From positions 1 through 7,503 of the forward strand of contig DASTSN010000090.1 in the NCBI GenBank assembly GCA_035760665.1: a stretch of DNA of 7,503 nucleotides, given 5' to 3'. The position numbers and the translations under genes were made by a program. Shown one piece after another: positions 1 to 6,075 of this stretch; positions within the stretch are counted from its first letter, which is position 1; the number at the start of each line of letters is the position of its first letter. Source of the DNA: DASTSN01 sp035760665 (lineage in GTDB: Bacteria > Bacteroidota > Bacteroidia > Chitinophagales > Chitinophagaceae). The notes under the pieces are model-generated. The model had not been told where the DNA came from. It saw only the letters and a list, made by a program, of their open reading frames with translations, and did not search any database.

Positions 1-2
1 TG

Positions 3-209
3 TTAGCCATTGAGCCCATGATTAATCTTGGTAAAAAAGAAGTTTATACAGAAGATGACGGGTGGACAGTAAGAACAGCCGACCACAAACCTTCTGTGCA
101 TTTTGAACACGATGTTTGCGTGCGGAAAACCAAAGCGGATATTTTATCCGATTACAGTATTATTGAAGCTGCCGAGAAAAAGAATCCCAATCTTTATATC
201 GCTCAATAG
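3..209 (+). CDS. map: Methionine aminopeptidase, type I, C-terminal fragment (5' end outside window)
   Basis: This is the last 68 codons of a type I methionine aminopeptidase, the cytosolic dinuclear-metal enzyme that removes the initiator methionine from nascent proteins. The reading frame is open from base 3, so the gene enters from the left. The first in-frame ATG (base 18) is internal: the codons before it give L-A-I-E-P, the conserved (F/L)-x-I-E-P-M strand carrying one metal-ligand glutamate. Further on, D-G-W-T-V-R-T-A-D and then H-F-E-H supply the family's late block with the second glutamate ligand. The final 25 residues form a charged, helix-like tail after the catalytic fold. The stop is TAG at 207-209. 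The upstream half, including the catalytic His and Asp ligands, cannot be seen. In many Bacteroidota map is followed by infA; here the next gene is a flavoprotein on the same strand, 86 bp downstream. Confidence 0.93.
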   Translation, partial: LAIEPMINLGKKEVYTEDDGWTVRTADHKPSVHFEHDVCVRKTKADILSDYSIIEAAEKKNPNLYIAQ

Positions 210-238
210 TATACAAAAACGTTAATTTCATTTTCGAC

Positions 239-258
239 TGCTGATGCCTAGCTCAGTA
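239..258 (+). other. Weak hairpin between map and the flavoprotein gene
   Basis: Bases 239-247 can pair with 251-258 around a three-base loop (CTA). The stem is about eight pairs with one bulged T at 245 and one G-T wobble. No T-run follows, so it is not a standard intrinsic terminator. It could slow or process the map transcript, or be chance. No TAnnTTTG promoter is visible between 210 and 295, so the next gene may be co-transcribed with map. Confidence 0.2.
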
Positions 259-295
259 CTTTATGACTGTTTTGAAATAACTTAATTGAGCCTCA

Positions 296-1534
296 ATGAA
301 ACAACGGGTTGTCGTTATTGGCGGTGGAGCAGCCGGTTTTTTCTGTGCGGTAAATGTGGCGCGGATGAACCCAGCCCTCCAGGTTGTTTTGCTGGAAAAA
401 TCAACGAAACTACTTTCCAAGGTAAAAATCTCCGGTGGTGGACGTTGTAATGTCTCCCATGCCTGCCTGGATATAACGGAAATGAGCAACCATTATCCAA
501 GAGGTGGCCGATTTGTCCGAAGGTCTTTTCATGAATTTTTTACTAACGACACAATCGAATGGTTCCGGGTCCGGGGGGTGCTTTTGAAAACTGAAAATGA
601 TGGAAGGATGTTTCCGGTTACAGATTCATCCCAAACAATCATTGATTGCCTGCTGGCAGAAGCGCAACGATACGATGTGATAGTTCGCACAAATGCCGAA
701 GTGAATCGTATTGAAAGTAAGACTGACCGGTTTCAACTTCAACTCGCTAACGGGCAGCTGCTGGAAGCAGACTATGTTTGTATCGCTTGCGGTGGTTTTC
801 CTAAACTGGCGATGTTTGACTGGTTACAAGGCACAGGCCATACAATCATTCCGCCTGTACCCTCTTTATTTACATTTAATATTCCATCCAGATCACTTAC
901 CCAACTGATGGGAGTAAGTGTAAATAACGTAAAAGTAAAAATTCCTGGAACAAAACTGGAGCAGGCTGGTCCATTGCTGATTACGCACTGGGGCCTGAGC
1001 GGGCCAGTTATTCTGCGGTTAAGCGCCTGGGGTGCCCGGGAACTGGCTGAAAAAAAATATGAATTTTCAGTCATCGTCAATTGGGTGCCTGCGTATAATG
1101 AACAGTCATTACGCAGTTTTCTGCAACAGCAAAGACATATGGCTGCCGGTAAAAAGATCAGCGCCAAAAATCCATTCGGGTTACCCCAGCGGTTATGGGA
1201 CTATCTACTGCATGCTGCAGATGCTGACAGCTCCCTGCGCTGGGCAGATTTACCAGCCAGGAATCAGAATAGTCTCGTGCGGCATCTGTGCTCACATGAA
1301 CTGTTGGTGAGAGGGAAAACAACATTTAAAGAAGAATTTGTCACGGCGGGCGGCATCAGCTTGCAGGAAATCGATCCTGTTAGCATGGAAAGTAAGCGGG
1401 TAAAAAATCTTTTTTTTGCCGGGGAGATCATGGATGTTGATGGTATTACCGGGGGTTACAATTTTCAGCATGCCTGGACGAGCGGTTTTATTGCAGCCAA
1501 GACAATTGCGGACAGGGGGCGGAAGGTCGATTAA
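296..1534 (+). CDS. HI0933/BaiN-family NAD(P)/FAD-dependent oxidoreductase (flavoprotein)
   Basis: A complete 412-residue protein of the HI0933-like flavoprotein family (relatives: E. coli YhiN and clostridial BaiN). Members bind FAD in a Rossmann domain; the physiological substrate is unknown for most, and I do not assign one. Visible marks: an N-terminal dinucleotide-binding GGGAAG (residues 9-14) right after the first strand; a probable ribose-binding Glu (34) ending the second strand; the family signature KISGGGRCN (44-52); the middle-domain block THWGLSGP (230-237); FVTAGGI (348-354); and a C-terminal FAD-contacting block from FFAGE to GGYNFQHAW (373-394). About 410 residues is normal for the family. 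The ATG at 296 is chosen because it leaves only four residues before the first strand; no Shine-Dalgarno precedes it. Its stop overlaps that of the convergent acyltransferase gene. It is probably a cytosolic housekeeping enzyme; BaiN relatives act on bile acids, but nothing here points to that substrate. Confidence 0.92.
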   Translation: MKQRVVVIGGGAAGFFCAVNVARMNPALQVVLLEKSTKLLSKVKISGGGRCNVSHACLDITEMSNHYPRGGRFVRRSFHEFFTNDTIEWFRVRGVLLKTENDGRMFPVTDSSQTIIDCLLAEAQRYDVIVRTNAEVNRIESKTDRFQLQLANGQLLEADYVCIACGGFPKLAMFDWLQGTGHTIIPPVPSLFTFNIPSRSLTQLMGVSVNNVKVKIPGTKLEQAGPLLITHWGLSGPVILRLSAWGARELAEKKYEFSVIVNWVPAYNEQSLRSFLQQQRHMAAGKKISAKNPFGLPQRLWDYLLHAADADSSLRWADLPARNQNSLVRHLCSHELLVRGKTTFKEEFVTAGGISLQEIDPVSMESKRVKNLFFAGEIMDVDGITGGYNFQHAWTSGFIAAKTIADRGRKVD

Positions 1535-2493
1535 TCCACTTGTTTTTTAACCTGAACATAGGCCCACGCGGTAAATGGCATGAGGAATAGGAGAAGAAAC
1601 GAAAGAATACTCTTCGTAAATACATAAACCAGTACTGAAAGTAAAAAAAGGTAAAACGGGTAGGTAAATAACAACAAGGCCATCAGGATAGAATCGTAGT
1701 GATCGTTATGGCCCGCTTTGCGTAACGTATAATATTTCAAGGGTAAATAAAGAGGCTGGTGCAGTAGCCACCCGATAGCTGCCGGTATGGAAAGCAGGAA
1801 TTTACGGGTTTTTGATACCGCAATGACCAGCATTTGTTGTCGTCTTCCAAAATCATTCCTGGCAATTTCGTATACCAGCTTTTCCAGTTGCTGTTGCAAT
1901 ACGTTGTTGAATGTGTTATGCCGGAGGCCATCTGCATGCGACCAGTCGATCGTTTCACGGGAAATGATTTCGCCAAAATTGATAAAAATATTTTTTCCAA
2001 AAAGACGGAAAGAATTGTAATTGATGCCAACGGGCAACACCTTTAGCTGTATGTTTTCTTCCCAACTTTTGATTGCCAGCCGGGCGGTACCTTTTTTTAA
2101 CGGCCGTAAATGCCATTCATTGATGCATTTACCCTCGCTGAAGATGAGTACCAGCCCGTTCTGGCGGAAAATTGTCCTGCAGGCATCAAACGTTTTATAA
2201 TTTTCTCCCAGGTTTTCCACGCCTTCGCTGGTACGATAGACCGGTAAAATTTTTAGTGCACGGAATAACCGGCGGATGCGGTTATTCAGAAATGCATCGC
2301 CCCTGGCCAGGGAGTAAATCGGCTGATCAAAAAGCACATCAAGAATAATTGCGTCCAGGAATGAATTGGGATGATTACAGGCTAGTAAAACCGGACCTTG
2401 TATTTCAAGCAGGGATGGTTTATTAACGATGATTTTACGGCAAAATATCATCATCGCCAGGCGTACGGTAATTTTCAAACCGCGGTAAAGCAA
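1531..2493 (-). CDS. Lysophospholipid acyltransferase family protein with C-terminal membrane segments (GPAT/SCT1-like motif spacing)
   Basis: A 320-residue PlsC-superfamily (LPLAT) protein, expected to transfer an acyl group to a lysophospholipid or glycerol phosphate at the inner membrane. The catalytic box is N-H-P-N-S-F-L-D (His41, Asp47), with five residues between His and Asp instead of the usual four, as in the GPAT/SCT1-like branch. Next come LARGDAF (62-68) and ILPVYR (82-87) as substrate-binding block II, FSEG (118-121) as block III, and LPVGINY (153-159) as block IV. Residues about 268-313 are strongly hydrophobic and likely form two membrane spans, followed by a short basic tail. 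The start is uncertain: TTG at 2493 gives M-L-Y-R, which fits my recollection of how relatives begin, while the first in-frame ATGs (2454 and 2451) would remove 13 or 14 residues before the conserved region. No upstream in-frame ATG exists before a stop. The exact acyl acceptor cannot be read from sequence. Confidence 0.9.
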   Translation of the reverse strand: MLYRGLKITVRLAMMIFCRKIIVNKPSLLEIQGPVLLACNHPNSFLDAIILDVLFDQPIYSLARGDAFLNNRIRRLFRALKILPVYRTSEGVENLGENYKTFDACRTIFRQNGLVLIFSEGKCINEWHLRPLKKGTARLAIKSWEENIQLKVLPVGINYNSFRLFGKNIFINFGEIISRETIDWSHADGLRHNTFNNVLQQQLEKLVYEIARNDFGRRQQMLVIAVSKTRKFLLSIPAAIGWLLHQPLYLPLKYYTLRKAGHNDHYDSILMALLLFTYPFYLFLLSVLVYVFTKSILSFLLLFLMPFTAWAYVQVKKQVD

Positions 2494-2573
2494 CGTAATT
2501 TTTTGGTGAATATAAGCCAGGCTGTTCAGTTAGCTGCCATAGGTAAGCAATACTTTTTATAACTGCCTGAAAA

Positions 2574-2589
2574 CCATTTTGTAAAATGG
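2574..2589. repeat. 16-bp inverted repeat in the divergent intergenic region upstream of rpsA
   Basis: CCATTTT (2574-2580) and AAAATGG (2583-2589) are exact inverted copies separated by GT. The site lies between the divergent acyltransferase gene and rpsA, about 55 bp upstream of the rpsA -7 element and 84 bp upstream of the acyltransferase start. Its size and symmetry suit a dimeric regulator operator. As RNA it would form six pairs with a four-base loop but has no T-run, so it is not a terminator. Function is unproven. Confidence 0.4.
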
Positions 2590-2644
2590 ATTCAGGAGGC
2601 AAAAAAAACCTGTTTACCGGAGGCTGAAAACAAAAACTTTGGGT

Positions 2645-2652
2645 TATCTTTG
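2645..2652 (+). promoter_or_regulatory. Bacteroidota -7 promoter element (TATCTTTG) for rpsA
   Basis: TATCTTTG matches the Bacteroidota sigma-A -7 consensus TAnnTTTG at every fixed position, 36 bases before the rpsA ATG, giving an expected leader of about 30 nt. I see no good TTTG -33 element at the usual spacing. An A8 tract (2601-2608) and the A-rich stretch 2627-2636 lie upstream and could act as an UP-like or curved region, fitting a strongly expressed ribosomal protein gene. The same ten bases, TTATCTTTGC, occur in front of the thioesterase gene on the other strand. Confidence 0.75.
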
Positions 2653-2656
2653 CAAC

Positions 2657-2678
2657 CCCGAATTTTTAAACCCTCGGG
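2657..2678 (+). promoter_or_regulatory. Possible leader hairpin just before the rpsA start codon
   Basis: CCCGA (2657-2661) can pair with TCGGG (2674-2678), enclosing a 12-base A/T-rich loop. It lies between the expected transcription start and the ATG, with 10 bases left before the start codon. In E. coli, S1 represses its own translation through its leader; a similar role here would be inference only. The stem is short and could be chance. A competing pairing, GGGTT (2641-2645) with AACCC (2654-2658), overlaps its left arm but is mostly upstream of the predicted transcript start. Confidence 0.3.
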
Positions 2679-2688
2679 ATTTATTATC

Positions 2689-4608
2689 ATGTTAGAAACA
2701 TTCATTCGTAAACAATTAAACGCTGATGCACAGGAGTCTGCTGCTTCGCCGGTAAGCGAAGAAGCGACTACAGCGACACCCACTGCACCTGTGGCTGCCC
2801 CGGTTGAAACGGCGCACGACGATTTCGACTGGAGCATTGACAAACGTAACGTTGCTTCTTACAGCAAAGAAGAAAAAGAGAAGTACGACAAAGTATATGA
2901 AAATACTTTCGTTACGATTAATGATGGCGAATTGATCAACGGTATCGTTGTCGGCCTTACCAAAACTGATGTGGTACTGAACATCGGTTTTAAAAGTGAT
3001 GGTCTTGTTTCCCTCAACGAATTTCGTGACATCCCCAATCTGAAAATTGGCGATGAAGTAGAAGTGATGGTGGTGGAAAAAGAAGACCGGGATGGCCACC
3101 TGAATCTGAGCCGCAAGCAGGCCCGCATCACCCGTGCATGGGAGCGTATTGTTGAAGTACACAAAACCGGGGAGGTTATCACCGGGGTGGTTACCAGCAA
3201 AACGAAAGGCGGTCTTATTGTGGATGTGTTTGGTATGGAAACCTTCCTGCCTGGCTCTCAAATTGACGTGAAACCTGTTACAGATTACGATCAGTTTGTT
3301 GGCAAAACCATGGAATTCAAAGTTGTGAAGATAAATGAAGCAATTAAGAATGCCGTTGTTTCGCATAAAGCCCTCATCGAAAGTGATATTGAAGCACAGC
3401 GTGCGGAGATCATGAGCAAACTAGAAAAAGGACAGGTGCTTGAAGGTACTGTGAAGAATATTACTGATTTCGGCGCCTTCATGGATCTCGGCGGCCTGGA
3501 TGGACTCCTGTATATTACTGATATTTCCTGGGGCCGTATTTCTCACCCGAGCGAAATTCTGAAGCTTGATCAGAAGATCAACGTGGTGGTACTTGATTTC
3601 GACGATGAGAAAAAACGTATCAGCCTTGGTTTAAAACAACTGACACCGCATCCGTGGGATGTGCTGCCTGAAACCATCGCTGAAGGCAATGTGGTGAAAG
3701 GTAAAGTAGTGAATATTGAAGACTATGGCGCTTTCCTGGAAATACTGCCTGGTGTGGAAGGTCTGGTGCACGTAAGTGAAATTACATGGGCCAATACCCC
3801 GATCAACGCAAAAGAATTCTTCAAACTCGGTGACGAGCACGAAGCTAAAATCGTAACGCTTGATAAGGAAAACAGGAAAATGAGCTTGTCTATTAAACAA
3901 CTCTCTCCTGATCCCTGGAGCGATATTGAAACCAAATTCCCCGTTGGCAGCCGCCACAAAGGACTGGTAAAAAATATTACTCCTTACGGTGTGTTTGTAG
4001 AACTGGCACCCGGTATTGGTGGCATGATTCACATCAGCGACCTGAGCTGGTTGAAGCGCTTTAATCATCCTTCCGAATACACTAAAGTTGGCGAGCACAT
4101 TGATACCGTCATCCTTGGTATTGATAAAGAAAACAGGAAACTTCAGCTGGGTCACAAACAACTGGAAGAAGATCCCTGGAATACCCTGCAGGATACATTT
4201 GCCATTGGCAGTATTCATGAGGGAACAGTGATCCGCCGCGATGATAAAGGCGCCATTGTACAATTGCCCTACGGGCTGGAAGGCTTTGCGCCGAACCGTC
4301 ACCTGGCAAAAGAAGATGGCAAGAGCATCGGTGCTGATGAAACGGCTCAGTTTATGGTGATAGAGTTTGACCGGAACGAGAAGCGAATCGTGTTATCCCA
4401 TACACGTATCTGGGAACAAGCTGTAGTAGAAGAGAAAGAAGCTGCTAAAAAAGAAGCCCGTTCTGAAGCAGAAAAAACGAAAAAGGCAGTAAAAAATATC
4501 CAGAGCAAAGTGGAAAAAGCTACACTGGGCGACCTGGGAGTATTGGCTGACCTGAAGAAGAAAATGGAGAGCGGAGAGGCTGGAAATGAAAGTACAGAGT
4601 CTAAATAA
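2689..4608 (+). CDS. rpsA: 30S ribosomal protein S1 (six S1 domains)
   Basis: Ribosomal protein S1 binds single-stranded mRNA on the small subunit and helps load it for initiation. The 639-residue protein has a low-complexity Ala/Thr/Pro/Glu-rich N-terminal extension (about 1-79), then six OB-fold S1 domains at roughly 80-145, 160-228, 247-317, 332-404, 419-491 and 506-572, and a Lys/Glu-rich tail (573-639). Domains 3-5 are the most typical, with G-x-V-x-N-I-x-x-(F/Y)-G-(A/V)-F and a following G-x-(I/V)-H-(I/V)-S or close variant. Domains 1, 2 and 6 are more diverged, as expected for the ribosome-docking and terminal domains. ATG at 2689 is chosen over the in-frame TTG at 2650, which lies inside the -7 promoter element and so would not be transcribed from it. 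No Shine-Dalgarno is present. The gene stands alone, with its own promoter and a strong terminator, so it is probably monocistronic. Confidence 0.97.
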   Translation: MLETFIRKQLNADAQESAASPVSEEATTATPTAPVAAPVETAHDDFDWSIDKRNVASYSKEEKEKYDKVYENTFVTINDGELINGIVVGLTKTDVVLNIGFKSDGLVSLNEFRDIPNLKIGDEVEVMVVEKEDRDGHLNLSRKQARITRAWERIVEVHKTGEVITGVVTSKTKGGLIVDVFGMETFLPGSQIDVKPVTDYDQFVGKTMEFKVVKINEAIKNAVVSHKALIESDIEAQRAEIMSKLEKGQVLEGTVKNITDFGAFMDLGGLDGLLYITDISWGRISHPSEILKLDQKINVVVLDFDDEKKRISLGLKQLTPHPWDVLPETIAEGNVVKGKVVNIEDYGAFLEILPGVEGLVHVSEITWANTPINAKEFFKLGDEHEAKIVTLDKENRKMSLSIKQLSPDPWSDIETKFPVGSRHKGLVKNITPYGVFVELAPGIGGMIHISDLSWLKRFNHPSEYTKVGEHIDTVILGIDKENRKLQLGHKQLEEDPWNTLQDTFAIGSIHEGTVIRRDDKGAIVQLPYGLEGFAPNRHLAKEDGKSIGADETAQFMVIEFDRNEKRIVLSHTRIWEQAVVEEKEAAKKEARSEAEKTKKAVKNIQSKVEKATLGDLGVLADLKKKMESGEAGNESTESK

Positions 4609-4627
4609 ACTGTACAATATAAAAGGT

Positions 4628-4655
4628 AAACCCCTGCTAGTGCAGGGGTTTTTTT
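4628..4655 (+). terminator. Intrinsic terminator after rpsA
   Basis: A perfect ten-pair stem, AAACCCCTGC (4628-4637) with GCAGGGGTTT (4642-4651), closes on the four-base loop TAGT. The right arm runs into seven consecutive T (4649-4655). It starts 20 bases after the rpsA stop and separates rpsA from the acyltransferase gene downstream on the same strand. Confidence 0.93.
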
Positions 4656-4726
4656 ATGCCCGGTCAACAACCATTCTCGAAATAAAATCATTTACTTAAC
4701 TTGAGCTCCGATTGGATGAATGCTGT

Positions 4727-5491
4727 ATGAGTAAACTCACGGAGAAATTAAAACGTGTACACATTGTTAAAGCTATTGTTTATGCAATAGTGGGCCTTAT
4801 ATCTTACCCTGGGCTGGTATGGATTAACAGGCTTAAAATTTCAGGTACCGAACATTTAAAAAATCTTCCCAAAAAAAACGTCATCTTCGTTAGCAACCAC
4901 CAGACATATTTTGCTGATGTGATCACGTTTCTGCACATCTTTTGTGCTGTTAAATGGGGAAAACAAAACCGCCTGGGCATTCCTTATTATCTGCTGAATC
5001 CCTTTACCAGGGTGTATTATGTAGCGGCAGAGCAAACGATGAAAGGGAGTTGGATCAGCCGATTTTTTACACTGGCCGGCGGGTTAACAGTCAAAAGAGT
5101 ATGGAATAAAGAGTCGAAGGAAGCGAGGAAAGGGCTCGATCCATCTGATACCCGCAAGATAGCGAAGGCACTGGAAGATAGCTGGGTCATTACTTTTCCG
5201 CAGGGAACTACCAAGCCCTTTGCACCCGGCCGCAAAGGCACAGCGTATATTATCAAACAAACAAAACCCATTGTGGTGCCGGTTGTCATCAACGGTTTCT
5301 GGCGGGCCTTTGACAAAAAGGGACTAAAGTTTAAAAAGAAAGGTACGACGCTGACGGTTCGTTTTAAAGCTCCTTTGCAAATTGATTTTGACGCCTCTTC
5401 AGAAGCGATTACCGATCAGCTAATGGATGCCATTGAGCAAAGCCGTGAATATATGATGAAAGGACCGCATCACTGGAAAACAAATCATTAA
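4727..5491 (+). CDS. 1-acyl-sn-glycerol-3-phosphate acyltransferase-like protein (LPLAT family, FPQGT variant)
   Basis: A 254-residue PlsC-superfamily acyltransferase, likely acting on lysophosphatidate or a related lysolipid at the inner membrane. An N-terminal hydrophobic stretch (about 13-34) probably anchors it. The catalytic box is N-H-Q-T-Y-F-A-D (His58, Asp64), again with five rather than four residues between His and Asp. Block II is LAGGLTVKR (116-124). Block III is FPQGTT (157-162), where PlsC has Glu in place of Gln159. Block IV is VVPVVINGF (183-191). I recall FPQGTT in relatives from Bacteroidota, so the Gln is probably a subfamily trait, not damage. It differs clearly from the acyltransferase on the other side of rpsA in size, topology and motifs. 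ATG at 4727 is preferred to the in-frame TTG at 4712, which adds only M-D-E-C-C. No clear promoter is visible between the rpsA terminator and the start. It converges with the thioesterase gene across a 23-bp gap. Confidence 0.9.
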   Translation: MSKLTEKLKRVHIVKAIVYAIVGLISYPGLVWINRLKISGTEHLKNLPKKNVIFVSNHQTYFADVITFLHIFCAVKWGKQNRLGIPYYLLNPFTRVYYVAAEQTMKGSWISRFFTLAGGLTVKRVWNKESKEARKGLDPSDTRKIAKALEDSWVITFPQGTTKPFAPGRKGTAYIIKQTKPIVVPVVINGFWRAFDKKGLKFKKKGTTLTVRFKAPLQIDFDASSEAITDQLMDAIEQSREYMMKGPHHWKTNH

Positions 5492-5514
5492 GAAGGGCCG
5501 TTTGCGTACTCGTT

Positions 5515-6030
5515 TTATTGCTTTATAAATAAGGCTTTCAGTTCTGCGGCATCATCCGGTTTCATTTTGCCGCCAAGGATCAGTCGCACCTGCCTGCGGC
5601 GTAAAGCACTCTCAAAAAGTGATTTTTCCTCATCCGTTTCCGCAATCAGCTGCGGCACTTTTCGTGGCTTACGGTTAGGGTCAAGCGCTACAAATGTATA
5701 ATAAGCTTCGTTGCTTTTATATTTATACTGGTGTGTCAGATCTTCGCCCCATACTTTCAGGTGAATTTCCATCGAACTGTTAAATGCCCTGGTAACTTTC
5801 GCCTCGATGTGCACCACGTTTCCCAGTTTGATGGGGTTTTCAAATGAAATATTATCGACAGAAGCAGTTACGACGGGGGCATTGCAGTGTTTCTGGGCGG
5901 CCAGGGCTGCTGCAATATCCATCCAATACATTAAGCGTCCGCCCATCAGGTTGCCAAATACATTGGTATCGTTGGGTAAAACGAGCTCTGTCATGACCGT
6001 GAGACTTTGACTGGCTTTTCTTGCTTCCAT
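5515..6030 (-). CDS. Acyl-CoA thioesterase, hotdog fold (YciA/ACOT-like)
   Basis: A 171-residue single-domain hotdog thioesterase, predicted to hydrolyse acyl-CoA to free fatty acid and CoA in the cytosol. The conserved N-terminal part reads P-N-D-T-N-V-F-G-N-L-M-G-G (19-31), followed by the central helix entered at W-M-D (36-38). Asp38 corresponds to the catalytic acid of YciA-type enzymes, and Asn23 lies in the conserved P-x-x-x-N/D-x-x-G turn. Thr55 and the strand V-D-N-I-S-F (58-63) follow, then N-P-I-x-x-G (65-70), typical of this family. The hotdog domain covers about 10-120. The tail (121-171) is charged, helical-looking and of unknown role. ATG at 6030 lies 20 bases after a TATCTTTG promoter element, so the mRNA leader must be very short; no Shine-Dalgarno is present. 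Length is normal for short single-domain members. Chain-length preference cannot be read from sequence. Confidence 0.92.
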   Translation of the reverse strand: MEARKASQSLTVMTELVLPNDTNVFGNLMGGRLMYWMDIAAALAAQKHCNAPVVTASVDNISFENPIKLGNVVHIEAKVTRAFNSSMEIHLKVWGEDLTHQYKYKSNEAYYTFVALDPNRKPRKVPQLIAETDEEKSLFESALRRRQVRLILGGKMKPDDAAELKALFIKQ

Positions 6031-6050
6031 AATCGAAAAATAAATATCCG

Positions 6051-6058
6051 CAAAGATA
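6051..6058 (-). promoter_or_regulatory. Bacteroidota -7 promoter element (TATCTTTG) for the thioesterase gene
   Basis: Read on the minus strand, 6058 to 6051 is TATCTTTG, a full match to TAnnTTTG. It lies in the 45-bp gap between the photolyase-like gene and the thioesterase gene, 20 bases before the latter's ATG. Transcription would begin about 13-16 bases before the start codon. No convincing -33 TTTG is seen. It means the thioesterase gene can be transcribed separately from the photolyase-like gene upstream. Confidence 0.7.
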
Positions 6059-6075
6059 AGCAGCCGTTACGCACC

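Noticed and set aside
250..257. AGCTCAGT, which recalls the D-arm of a tRNA
   Set aside because: No acceptor stem, anticodon arm or T-arm consensus (GGTTCGAATCC-like) lies at the right distance; the match is only a few bases.
772..1167. Minus-strand open frame of 131 codons inside the flavoprotein gene
   Set aside because: No family motif and full overlap with a clearly conserved gene; regarded as a shadow.
2595..2624. Two GGAGGC copies resembling Shine-Dalgarno sequences
   Set aside because: They lie upstream of the rpsA promoter and are not followed by a start codon of any gene; Bacteroidota starts generally do not use them.
2716..3366. Long minus-strand open frame (216 codons) opposite rpsA, and a similar one at 3631-4302
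   Set aside because: Their translations are rich in Phe, His, Ile and Cys with no recognisable motif. They are typical antisense shadows of a well-expressed gene with biased codon use, and rpsA is certain on the other strand.
4716..4730. Four-codon micro-frame (ATG to TGA) overlapping the second acyltransferase start
   Set aside because: An ATG...ATGA overlap can arise by chance in so short a frame; no ribosome-binding signal or conserved peptide supports it.
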